A stretch of 64,000 nucleotides of DNA from an uncultured SAR86 cluster bacterium (GTDB lineage Bacteria; Pseudomonadota; Gammaproteobacteria; Magnimaribacterales; D2472). Below the pieces are notes generated by a model that was not told the origin of the DNA, searched no databases, and saw only the letters and a program-made list of their open reading frames with translations. The translations under genes were made by a program, and so were the position numbers. Positions 51,628 through 60,502 of the stretch are shown here, in pieces; the stretch's first letter is position 1, and every line of letters starts with the position of its first letter. The stretch is from the NCBI GenBank assembly GCA_902559345.1, contig CACEHH010000002.1, forward strand, positions 1 through 64,000. Direction: 5' to 3'.

Positions 51628-53724
51628 GTGGAAAATAATAATTTAGAATCTACTAATGTAGAATTTCAGTACGGAAACCAACAAGTAAAAATAGAGACTA
51701 ATAAAGTTGCCAGACAAGCTACAGCTGCAGTAGTGGTTACAATTGGAGAGCTGGTGGTATTAACAACAGTAGTAGCAAAGAAGGAAGCAGATCCTGCAAA
51801 AGATTTTTTCCCATTAGCAGTTTTTTATCAAGAAAAATTTTATGCTACTGGAAGAATTCCTGGAGGTTTTTTTAAGAGAGAAGCTAGGCCAACTGAAAGG
51901 GAAACTTTAACCTCAAGATTGATTGATAGACCAATTAGACCAATGTTTCCAGAACATTTTAAAAATGAGGTGCAAATATTTTGCACAGTAATGTCATCTG
52001 ATAAAAAACAAAATCCTGATATAGCTGCAATGATTGGGGCGTCAGCTGCGCTTACTATTTCTGGAGTACCTTTTGATGGACCAATGGGAGCTGCAAGGGT
52101 TGGTTTTATTGATGGTGAATATGTTTTGAATCCATCATTCGAAGAGTTAGAAAATTCTTTTTTAGACATGGTGGTTGCTGGAACTGATGAGGCTGTTCTT
52201 ATGGTTGAGTCTGAAGCTATGGAGCTTAACGAAGATTTAATGCTTGGGGCTGTTCTTTTTGGGCATCAAGAGATGAAGGCTGTTATAAACGCCTGTACTC
52301 AGCTTAAAGAAAAAGCTGGAAAAGAAGAATGGATTATTGAAGAAGACGATGCGCAACAAAATTATTATTCTGAAGTTGAAGGTAAGCATAAAGATGAAAT
52401 TACAGAAGCTTTTAAGATATCAAATAAATCTGAACGAAATGATGCACTTGCAGACATCAAAACTAAAATAGTAGATGAATATTCAGATCTTGATGAGCTT
52501 GAGCTTGGAAAAGTTTTAAGCTCTTTCAAAGAATTAGAAAAAAATATTGTTCGAGGAAATATTTTAAACAATATGCCCAGAATAGATGGTAGAGATTTAG
52601 ATACTGTAAGACCAATTTTTGTTGAAACAGATGTTTTGCCAAGCGCACATGGATCAGCTTTATTTACTAGAGGTGAAACTCAGGCAATTGTAGTTGCAAC
52701 ACTTGGATCATCTAGAGATGCTCAAAGAATTGAAGCAATAGAGGGTGAGGGGTCTGACAATTTTATGCTTCATTATAATTTCCCAGCATATAGTGTTGGG
52801 GAGATAGGTATGCCAATGGGGCCAAAAAGACGTGAAATTGGTCATGGTAACCTTGCTAAAAGAGCAATTAAAGCAGTTCTTCCTGATGTAGAAGATTTTG
52901 GCTACACTATGAGGGTGGTTTCAGAAATCACAGAATCTAATGGCTCAAGTTCAATGGCGTCAGTATGCGGCACCTCATTATCTTTAATGGATGCAGGCGT
53001 TCCTCTTTCAAGCCCTGTAGCAGGAATTGCAATGGGACTAATAAAAGAAGGTGATGACTTTGCTGTTCTTACAGATATATTAGGAGACGAAGATCATTTG
53101 GGTGATATGGACTTTAAAGTTGCTGGAACTGAAACTGGAATAACTGCACTACAAATGGATATCAAGATTCAAGGCATAAACGAATCTATTATGGAGACCG
53201 CATTAATAAAAGCAAAAAATGCAAGAAATCATATTTTAAGCATTATGAATGAAGTCATATCTTCAGCTAAAGATCTATCTGAGAATGCGCCTGCAATGAA
53301 AACTTTTATGGTTGATAAAGATAAAATCAAAGAAATTATTGGTAAAGGTGGAGCAGTAATCAAGGGTATGCAAGAAAAAACTGGAGCAACTGTAGATGTT
53401 AATGATGATGGCGTAGTTTCTGTTTTTGGGCAGAATCAATCTTCAATGAAAGAATGTTTGGCTATCATTGAAGAGATTCTTGAAGAGCCTGAACTAGATA
53501 AAGTATATAAAGGTAAAGTAGTTAAGATTGTTGAATTTGGAGCTTTCGTAAATATACTTCCTGGGAAAGATGGTCTTTTGCATATTTCAGAAATTTCTGA
53601 TGAAAGAACTGAAAATGTTAGCGATGTGCTAGAAGAGGGTCAGGAAATAGATGTAAAACTTATAGGTTTTGATAGAGGTAAAATGAAGCTTTCAATCAAA
53701 GCTTTGTCTAAAAAAGCTGAATAA
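51628..53724 (+). CDS. pnp: Polyribonucleotide nucleotidyltransferase
   Basis: Two RNase PH domains, KH (IIGKGGAVIKGMQEKTGA), S1; follows rpsO. Confidence 0.98.
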   Translation: MENNNLESTNVEFQYGNQQVKIETNKVARQATAAVVVTIGELVVLTTVVAKKEADPAKDFFPLAVFYQEKFYATGRIPGGFFKREARPTERETLTSRLIDRPIRPMFPEHFKNEVQIFCTVMSSDKKQNPDIAAMIGASAALTISGVPFDGPMGAARVGFIDGEYVLNPSFEELENSFLDMVVAGTDEAVLMVESEAMELNEDLMLGAVLFGHQEMKAVINACTQLKEKAGKEEWIIEEDDAQQNYYSEVEGKHKDEITEAFKISNKSERNDALADIKTKIVDEYSDLDELELGKVLSSFKELEKNIVRGNILNNMPRIDGRDLDTVRPIFVETDVLPSAHGSALFTRGETQAIVVATLGSSRDAQRIEAIEGEGSDNFMLHYNFPAYSVGEIGMPMGPKRREIGHGNLAKRAIKAVLPDVEDFGYTMRVVSEITESNGSSSMASVCGTSLSLMDAGVPLSSPVAGIAMGLIKEGDDFAVLTDILGDEDHLGDMDFKVAGTETGITALQMDIKIQGINESIMETALIKAKNARNHILSIMNEVISSAKDLSENAPAMKTFMVDKDKIKEIIGKGGAVIKGMQEKTGATVDVNDDGVVSVFGQNQSSMKECLAIIEEILEEPELDKVYKGKVVKIVEFGAFVNILPGKDGLLHISEISDERTENVSDVLEEGQEIDVKLIGFDRGKMKLSIKALSKKAE

Positions 53725-53880
53725 GTATAGAAAATATACATAATTTTCATCAATATTCGATATATGTTGAAAAGTCAAATATTGTGTCTTCTTTTTGTTT
53801 GCATAATTTGATTCATTTCAAATTTTGTGTTCTCATGAAATCTGCAAAACATAAAAAAAACCTAATAGGGGGGAATTATT

Positions 53881-54099
53881 ATGGATACTGCATGGAAAAT
53901 GATAAAGGACATAGTTAGTAATTTAACTGCTGTTCTAATCGGAGTGCTAGGTCTTGGAATTGTTGCAGCCTTAGTTTTTGGCGGGACACCTCTAGGACTT
54001 GACGTGATAGGTAATATAACTAACCTAGTTAGCTCATTAGCTAATGGTGGTGTTGTAGGACTATTAGTCTTAGCAGTCTTAATGAGTCTTGTTAAGTAA
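53881..54099 (+). CDS. Small two-TM membrane protein, 72 aa, unknown function (paralog A)
   Basis: Preceded by GGGGGG Shine-Dalgarno-like tract; two hydrophobic segments; resembles the next ORF. Confidence 0.8.
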   Translation: MDTAWKMIKDIVSNLTAVLIGVLGLGIVAALVFGGTPLGLDVIGNITNLVSSLANGGVVGLLVLAVLMSLVK

Positions 54100-54119
54100 T
54101 TAACTTAACGATCGTTAAT

Positions 54120-54141
54120 AGGAAGGGGTAAAACCCTTCCT
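54120..54141 (+). terminator. 8-bp stem hairpin between the two small membrane protein genes (possible leaky terminator or RNA-stability hairpin)
   Basis: AGGAAGGG-GTAAAA-CCCTTCCT perfect stem; followed only by AGTTTAAAG, no long U-tract. Confidence 0.6.
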
Positions 54142-54155
54142 AGTTTAAAGAAATT

Positions 54156-54389
54156 ATGAAATTTAAGATAACACTTGCCAGCCTAACAACTTTTTTAAAC
54201 AAAGTTACTAATTTATTAATACCACTTGTAGTTGCCTCGTTATTGTTTGGCATCTTATTTGGCATTGATACACCTTTTGTTGGTGACGTATACAAAAATG
54301 TTACGGATGTCTTAAAAATGCTTGGTGAGGATGCTTTATTAGCCCTAGTAGCAATAATAATAATTCTCGCATATCTGAAGAAAGATTAA
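54156..54389 (+). CDS. Small two-TM membrane protein, 77 aa, unknown function (paralog B)
   Basis: Two hydrophobic segments, middle motif GILFGIDTPFVGDVYKNVTDVL aligns with paralog A ALVFGGTPLGLDVIGNITNLV. Confidence 0.75.
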   Translation: MKFKITLASLTTFLNKVTNLLIPLVVASLLFGILFGIDTPFVGDVYKNVTDVLKMLGEDALLALVAIIIILAYLKKD

Positions 54390-54416
54390 TCTGTCTTTCA
54401 CTTAATCTATTCTTAA

Positions 54417-54493
54417 TGGTGGCTATGGGTGGAATTGAACCACCGACCCCAGCGTTATGAGTGCTGTGCTCTAACCATCTGAGCTACATAGCC
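54417..54493 (-). tRNA. Elongator tRNA-Met(CAT)
   Basis: Reverse complement GGCTATGTAGCTCAGATGGTTAGAGCACAGCACTCATAACGCTGGGGTCGGTGGTTCAATTCCACCCATAGCCACCA. Confidence 0.92.
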
Positions 54494-54543
54494 AATCGTT
54501 GAATAATAATCCTTAAATCTTAAGAGTCAATAATTTTATTGTT

Positions 54544-55632
54544 TCATACATTAAATTTAAAATGGATTATTTCTCCATCTTTAACCAAATAATCCTTTCC
54601 TTCTAGTCTCAATTTTCCTTTCTCTTTCGCACCTAATTCGCCACCACATTCTATAAAGTCTTTAAAGTCTATTACTTCAGCCTTAATGAACCCTCTTTCA
54701 AAATCTGTGTGTATTACTCCAGCTGCATTAGGAGCTGTATATCCATCTCTTATTGTCCAAGCTCTAATTTCTTTTGGCCCTGCTGTAAAGTATGTTTTTA
54801 ACCCCAAGAGCTTGTAGCCTTCAAATATTATTTTATTTAGAACAGGCTCATCCATATCTAATAATTCAAGATATTCTAATTTTTCATCTTCTTTAAGCAA
54901 GGATATTTCTTGTTCTATTTTTACTGATGCTGATATTACTGAAGAGCCTAATTCATTAGCAATTTTTTTAAGTTCATTTAGATTTTTTTCTGATTTCTCT
55001 GAATCATCAATATTTGCAATATAAAAAGTTGGTTTTGAAGAAAGGAGTTGAAATTGTTTTATAATTTTTTGTTCAACAATATCATAGCTTTTAATATTTA
55101 TTAATTTACCCAACTCAAGCTCATTTTTTAATTTATTCAATAAATCAAAGTGAATCTTATTTTCTTTATCATTTGTTTTTAATAATTTTTCACATTTGGC
55201 AATTCGTTTTGTTACTGATTCAAGATCAGCAAGAATAAGTTCTAAATTAATTACTTCAACATCTCTTCTAGGATCGACTGAACCATCTACATGAGTGATA
55301 TTCTCATCTTCAAAGCATCTTACGACATGAGCCAAGGCAGACATTTCTCTTATATTTGACAGAAATGAATTTCCTAGACCTTCACCATTAGAAGCGCCTT
55401 TAACTAAACCAGCTATATCAACTAAATCTAAAACAGCAGGAATAATTTTTTCAGAATTTACTATTTTATTTAATTCATCAAGTCTTTTATCTGGAAGAGG
55501 TACTATGCCAACATTTGGATCAATAGTGCAAAAAGGGAAATTTTCTGCAGGAATTTCAGATTTAGTTAGGGCATTAAAAAGAGTCGATTTTCCAACATTT
55601 GGAAGACCAATTATTCCACATTTAAAACCCAT
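54544..55632 (-). CDS. ychF: Redox-regulated ATPase YchF
   Basis: MGFKCGIIGLPNVGKSTLFNALTKS; DIAGLVKGAS; TGS-like C-terminus; start trimmed from 55671. Confidence 0.96.
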   Translation of the reverse strand: MGFKCGIIGLPNVGKSTLFNALTKSEIPAENFPFCTIDPNVGIVPLPDKRLDELNKIVNSEKIIPAVLDLVDIAGLVKGASNGEGLGNSFLSNIREMSALAHVVRCFEDENITHVDGSVDPRRDVEVINLELILADLESVTKRIAKCEKLLKTNDKENKIHFDLLNKLKNELELGKLINIKSYDIVEQKIIKQFQLLSSKPTFYIANIDDSEKSEKNLNELKKIANELGSSVISASVKIEQEISLLKEDEKLEYLELLDMDEPVLNKIIFEGYKLLGLKTYFTAGPKEIRAWTIRDGYTAPNAAGVIHTDFERGFIKAEVIDFKDFIECGGELGAKEKGKLRLEGKDYLVKDGEIIHFKFNV

Positions 55633-55636
55633 TTTA

Positions 55637-56203
55637 TTATTTTGAGTGTAGTATTTTTTGAGCTTGATCAATTTGATTATTACAAATCATATCGAATACC
55701 TCATTGAATTTTTTATATGCCTGAGCAATAAATTTTTTCTCTTTTGGAGAAAATTTTGTTAAAACCCAATTAGTCACATCTTTCTTAAGACCAGGATGCC
55801 CAATACCAATCCTGATCCTAATATAATTATTCGTTCCTGTCTTGTTTAGTATATCTCGAAGGCCATTGTGACCACCATGACCTCCACCTTCTTTTATTCG
55901 AATGTCCCCAATTTTCAGGTCTAAATCATCATGAAAAATTATAATTTTATTTGATTTCAAACTAGTAGATTTAAGAAGTTTAGAAATTGTTCTACCAGAT
56001 TCGTTCATGTAATTAGTTGGAATTAACCACAAGACTTCACTTGAGTGTGACTCTCCAATTTTAGCTTCCAGTTTTGTTTTTTCATTAAATTTATCAAAGA
56101 ATTGAGTTGATAAATTTTTTAACCAATCTTTACCAATATTATGACGTGTATTGTTATATTTAGAACCAGGGTTGCCTAAACCAATGATACATAACTTGTA
56201 CAC
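55637..56203 (-). CDS. pth: Peptidyl-tRNA hydrolase (GTG start)
   Basis: CIIGLGNPGSKYNNTRHNIG; FHDDLDLKIGDIRIKEGGGHGGHNGLRDI; listed upstream extension is the rplY tail read in another frame. Confidence 0.95.
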   Translation of the reverse strand: MYKLCIIGLGNPGSKYNNTRHNIGKDWLKNLSTQFFDKFNEKTKLEAKIGESHSSEVLWLIPTNYMNESGRTISKLLKSTSLKSNKIIIFHDDLDLKIGDIRIKEGGGHGGHNGLRDILNKTGTNNYIRIRIGIGHPGLKKDVTNWVLTKFSPKEKKFIAQAYKKFNEVFDMICNNQIDQAQKILHSK

Positions 56204-56207
56204 TTTT

Positions 56208-56930
56208 TTAGCTTTCTTCAGAATTATCTTCTTTACTTTCTTCAGAATCTTCTGAAGCCGAATCATCTCCACTAGTTTCTTCAGAACTCTCTTCGCCTTC
56301 TGCAACCTCTCCATCTTCAAGCTCTTCTTCGAGCACAGGATCTTCTTCAACTGCTTTAGGCGCGTTAACTGAAACAACCATTTGGTCTGTTTCATCAGTT
56401 AAGCCAGGAACTTCTGATCCTTCTGGAAGATCAATTTCAGTTAACCTTATAGATTCTCCAAGATGAAGATTTTCTATATCAACATCTATTGATTCAGGAA
56501 TATTTCCAGCAAGACACATTATTTCAATTTCTCTAATTGCTTTTGCCACTACTCCGCCATCTTCTCTAATACCAATGCAATCTTCTTCATTTAAAAAATT
56601 AACTGGTATAACAACCTTAAGCTTTGTTTTTCTTGAAACTCTTTGAAAATCGGCATGAAGAAATTTACCTTTTGCCGGATCTTTCTGTAACTCTTTTAAA
56701 ACAACCTTTTCTTCATTATCTCCGGTTTTAATAAGTAAAACTTGAGTATAGAAGAGTTCATTTTCAGATGCCTTGGTGAGCTCATTTAATTTAAGTTTGA
56801 TATTAATAGTTTCTTTTTCATCTCCGTAGACGATAGCAGGAACCATTCCGTCTATATTTCTTATAACTCTAGCTTTATTTGAGCCAGTTCTTTCTCTTAC
56901 GTCTGCATTTAGTATAATTTGATCTGTCAT
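56208..56930 (-). CDS. rplY: 50S ribosomal protein L25/general stress protein Ctc with acidic Ser/Glu-rich tail
   Basis: L25 N-domain plus TL5/CTC beta-domain; tail EEELEDGEVAEGEESSEETSGDDSASEDSEESKEDNSEES. Confidence 0.94.
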   Translation of the reverse strand: MTDQIILNADVRERTGSNKARVIRNIDGMVPAIVYGDEKETINIKLKLNELTKASENELFYTQVLLIKTGDNEEKVVLKELQKDPAKGKFLHADFQRVSRKTKLKVVIPVNFLNEEDCIGIREDGGVVAKAIREIEIMCLAGNIPESIDVDIENLHLGESIRLTEIDLPEGSEVPGLTDETDQMVVSVNAPKAVEEDPVLEEELEDGEVAEGEESSEETSGDDSASEDSEESKEDNSEES

Positions 56931-56938
56931 AATTCCCT

Positions 56939-57889
56939 CTATAAAAACATCTCGCTAAGCGATTCTTCATTACTAAGCCTTTTAATACATTCAGCAATTG
57001 TCGTTCCTACTGAAATGACGCGTATTTTACTGCATTTTTTAGCATCATGTGACAATGGTATTGAATTTGTTACAACAAGCTCATCAATTTTAGAGTCTTC
57101 AAGCCTTTCTATAGCCGGTCCAGAAAGCACCGGATGAGTAATATAAGCTTTTACTGCCTGCGCACCTTTTTCTTTTAATGCAGCTGCTGCATTACATAAA
57201 GTACCTGCAGTATCAATAATATCATCAGGGACAATACAAACTTTTCCTTCAATATCACCGATTATATTCATAACTTCAGATTGATTTGCAATAGCTCTCC
57301 TTTTATCAATTATTGCTAAATCGGTATCATCTAAAAATTTTGCTAATGCTCTTGATCTCACCACTCCACCAACGTCAGGAGAAACTACAACTATTTCATC
57401 TCTTTCATTGTTTGCTTTAATGTCTTCCATCATCAACTTGGTCGCATATACATTGTCTGCAGGCATATCAAAAAAACCTTGAATAGTTTCTGAATGAAGA
57501 TCAATAGTTAAGACTCTATCAATTCCAACTGATGCAAACATATCTGCAACAACTTTTGCGCTAATCGGTACTCTAGCAGACCTTACTCTTCTATCTTGTC
57601 TTGCATAGCCATAATATGGAACAACAGCAGTTATTCTTGATGCAGAGGATCTTTTTAAAGCATCTGCCAATAACATAAGCTCCATTAAATTTTTGTTTTG
57701 AGGAGTACATGTAGATTGAATGATAAACGTATCATGACCTCTAACATTATCTTCAATTTGAACCTTTATTTCTCCATCTGAAAAATATCCTACCTCTGCT
57801 GCAGAAAGCGGTATTCCTAAGATCTCAGATACTTCTAATGCAAGATCTGGATTCGCAGTTCCTGTAAAGATATCTAAATTATTTTTCAT
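56939..57889 (-). CDS. prs: Ribose-phosphate pyrophosphokinase
   Basis: [42 protein letters not shown]. Confidence 0.98.
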   Translation of the reverse strand: MKNNLDIFTGTANPDLALEVSEILGIPLSAAEVGYFSDGEIKVQIEDNVRGHDTFIIQSTCTPQNKNLMELMLLADALKRSSASRITAVVPYYGYARQDRRVRSARVPISAKVVADMFASVGIDRVLTIDLHSETIQGFFDMPADNVYATKLMMEDIKANNERDEIVVVSPDVGGVVRSRALAKFLDDTDLAIIDKRRAIANQSEVMNIIGDIEGKVCIVPDDIIDTAGTLCNAAAALKEKGAQAVKAYITHPVLSGPAIERLEDSKIDELVVTNSIPLSHDAKKCSKIRVISVGTTIAECIKRLSNEESLSEMFL

Positions 57890-57919
57890 TTTAATTTCCC
57901 CATTGAATATTATAAAGCA

Positions 57920-57994
57920 TGGCTGGGGTGGTAGGATTCGAACCTACGCATGACGGGATCAAAACCCGTTGCCTTACCGCTTGGCTACACCCCA
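57920..57994 (-). tRNA. tRNA-Gln(TTG)
   Basis: Reverse complement TGGGGTGTAGCCAAGCGGTAAGGCAACGGGTTTTGATCCCGTCATGCGTAGGTTCGAATCCTACCACCCCAGCCA. Confidence 0.95.
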
Positions 57995-57997
57995 ATA

Positions 57998-58813
57998 TCA
58001 TTTGATATAACATATCGGCGAATATTGTAATGGTTTACAGAAAAAGAATCTCCAATTAGTTGGAATTTTTTTAAGAATTTCTTCGAGATCTTTCTTTCTC
58101 TCATATGTAATAAACATACAAGATCCGCTCCCACTTAATTTTAAATCATAACTATGAGAGGCCTGATTATAAAATTTTTCTATTTTTTTATTTTGGTTTA
58201 AGAATATATCCCAAAAACTATTTTGAGTATTACTTAGCTCTTCTTTGTTATTTCCTCTCCAAAGATCTAATATCTGAAACATTTCACCTGAAGAATTATT
58301 TATCATTGGGTCAATTAATAATATTTTTTCTTTTATTGAATCATTTAATTCAAATTGGTCACCAATTCCTTTGGCTTTTGCATTAAATCCATATAAAAAG
58401 AATGGAACATCAGCGCCAATTTTTTTACCAATATCAAATAATTCATCTCTATTCATATTAATGCCCCATAATTTATTTAAAGCAACAATAGTAGAAGCTG
58501 CATTAGAACTACCGCCACCTAAACCAGCCCCAATAGGTATATTTTTTTCAATTTTGATATTTACTCCGCATTTTTGTTTAGATTGACTCAGTAATAATTT
58601 TGCAGACTTGTAAATGGTATTATTTTTCTTTGTTAAGAAAAGTTCATTTGATTCGATAGAGATACCATTATTAGTTTTTTCAAAAGACATGTAATCATAT
58701 AGATCAATGTATTGAAATGATGTTTCAATATCATGATACCCATCTGGTTTTTTATCTAATACTTTTAAATGAAGATTTATTTTGGCAGGGGAATCTGTAA
58801 CAATTTTCATCAT
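57998..58813 (-). CDS. ispE: 4-diphosphocytidyl-2-C-methyl-D-erythritol kinase
   Basis: SPAKINLHLKVLDKKPDGYHDIE; IPIGAGLGGGSSNAAS. Confidence 0.96.
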   Translation of the reverse strand: MMKIVTDSPAKINLHLKVLDKKPDGYHDIETSFQYIDLYDYMSFEKTNNGISIESNELFLTKKNNTIYKSAKLLLSQSKQKCGVNIKIEKNIPIGAGLGGGSSNAASTIVALNKLWGINMNRDELFDIGKKIGADVPFFLYGFNAKAKGIGDQFELNDSIKEKILLIDPMINNSSGEMFQILDLWRGNNKEELSNTQNSFWDIFLNQNKKIEKFYNQASHSYDLKLSGSGSCMFITYERKKDLEEILKKIPTNWRFFFCKPLQYSPICYIK

Positions 58814-59292
58814 TTTTTATAAAGAAATCCATTTATTGAAATGTCTTGATATTTAATTAAATAGTCTGTCTTATTATTTAATGTTTTGCATGTAAAATAA
58901 AAATCGATATTTTCTATAGTTTTATCAATATTAAAACTTCTTGATAAAAGACACTGTTTCAACCAATATTTAAAGTTTCTGTTAATTTCATCAGGAACAT
59001 AAAATGGTTCGCTATATTCCGTTGGCAGGAGAATTAAGTTCTTTTTTTGATCAACTTTAATCTTTAGAACATTTCCATAAAAAGGTTTCTTAATCTGTAT
59101 AATAGAATCTTTATTGGAAAAGCTTATATCTATATTGAACGATGATTGTTCAATATTGTTATAATCTAAAAGTAATTTCCCCTTATAAGGGGGAAGACTA
59201 TTATCGTCATTTATTGAAACGCAAGAGGCAGACAAACATACAACCAAAGTATAAAAGATTTTTTTAATTATGGAATTACAGTTATTTGGCAT
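58810..59292 (-). CDS. lolB: Outer-membrane lipoprotein LolB-like
   Basis: Lipobox-like LSASC; position between ispE and divergent hemA; low primary conservation. Confidence 0.75.
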   Translation of the reverse strand: MPNNCNSIIKKIFYTLVVCLSASCVSINDDNSLPPYKGKLLLDYNNIEQSSFNIDISFSNKDSIIQIKKPFYGNVLKIKVDQKKNLILLPTEYSEPFYVPDEINRNFKYWLKQCLLSRSFNIDKTIENIDFYFTCKTLNNKTDYLIKYQDISINGFLYKK

Positions 59293-60502
59293 AAATCACA
59301 AGACCTCTAATGTCTCTGAGAGAGAAAAATTCATTATAAATGAGTCTAACCAAATTTTATTAGATAATCATTTAAAAAAGATATTTAAAAATAAATTAGA
59401 TTCTTTTTTTGGCATATCTACATGTAACAGAAGTGAGTTTTATTTTTATGGTAAATCAGAAATATTATCAGAAGTTTTTAATGAAGTGATGATAACACTT
59501 AATATTAAAGATATAAGAAAAGATAGTTTTTACTTTTTGAATGGCCATGATGCCTTAGTGCATATGTCAAAAGTAGCATCTGGTATAGATTCACAAGTGC
59601 TTGGTGAGCAAGAAATATTAGGCCAGTTTAAAAATGCAATTAGAAGTGCAAAGGAACTTAAGATTCTAAATGGTAAATTATTAAATTTTTCTGATAAAGT
59701 AATTGAGATATCAAAAAAAGCTAGAACTCAAACAAATATAGGTCTTAATCCATTATCAGTTAGCGGGCTGGCGCTTAAGTTGGTTCAAAATATATTTGAA
59801 GATCCCAAAGACCAAAATGTCTTGATAGTCGGAGCAGGTTCTTTGGCAAATAGCGTAATGAATAATTTTTTTAAGAAAGGTATATGTAGAATTAAATCAG
59901 TAAATAGGAGCGTAAAGAAAATTAAACTTGATAATGATTATGAGATTTTATCTTCGTCATTAGATTCCCTTCATGACGAGTTAGAAATAACTGACATTGT
60001 CATAGCTTCTTCAACAACTGAATTACCCCTAATAGGAAAAGGGGCTATTGAGAATGCTTTGAAGGCAAGAAAGAACAAACCTATTTTATTGATAGATTTA
60101 GGCGTGCCAAGAAATATTGAGGAAGAGATAAAAAGTATTGAGCAAGCATATTTATTTTCCATTGATGATATTGAAAAAATAACTCAAGAAAATTATGGCC
60201 AGCGTACAATTGAAGCAGAAAAAGCCATGAATATTATTGCGTTAGAATCACAAACAGCTCTAGACTCTTCTCATTTAAAAAATTCTAAAGATAGAATCAA
60301 TAATGAGTTAAATGAATTCTTAAGTAATTTATCATCTGATGAGCTTATACAATTTAAGTCTTCAAAAGACTTTTCTGAATTAGTAAATGCAATTAAGACC
60401 TCGGATATTAATAATGAGGAATCAAATAATTTTGAAGGTTTAAAGAACTTAGATAATCATATTATTGAATCCATGATTAAAAGATATATTGAAAATGCAT
60501 GA
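59270..60502 (+). CDS. hemA: Glutamyl-tRNA reductase
   Basis: LFGINHKTSNVSEREKF; STCNRSEFY; GIDSQVLGEQEILGQFKNA. Confidence 0.96.
   Translation: MELQLFGINHKTSNVSEREKFIINESNQILLDNHLKKIFKNKLDSFFGISTCNRSEFYFYGKSEILSEVFNEVMITLNIKDIRKDSFYFLNGHDALVHMSKVASGIDSQVLGEQEILGQFKNAIRSAKELKILNGKLLNFSDKVIEISKKARTQTNIGLNPLSVSGLALKLVQNIFEDPKDQNVLIVGAGSLANSVMNNFFKKGICRIKSVNRSVKKIKLDNDYEILSSSLDSLHDELEITDIVIASSTTELPLIGKGAIENALKARKNKPILLIDLGVPRNIEEEIKSIEQAYLFSIDDIEKITQENYGQRTIEAEKAMNIIALESQTALDSSHLKNSKDRINNELNEFLSNLSSDELIQFKSSKDFSELVNAIKTSDINNEESNNFEGLKNLDNHIIESMIKRYIENA

Noticed and set aside
56204-56395. Upstream N-terminal extension of the listed pth ORF as a novel domain
   Set aside because: It is the out-of-frame translation of the rplY acidic tail; Pth proper begins at GTG 56203.
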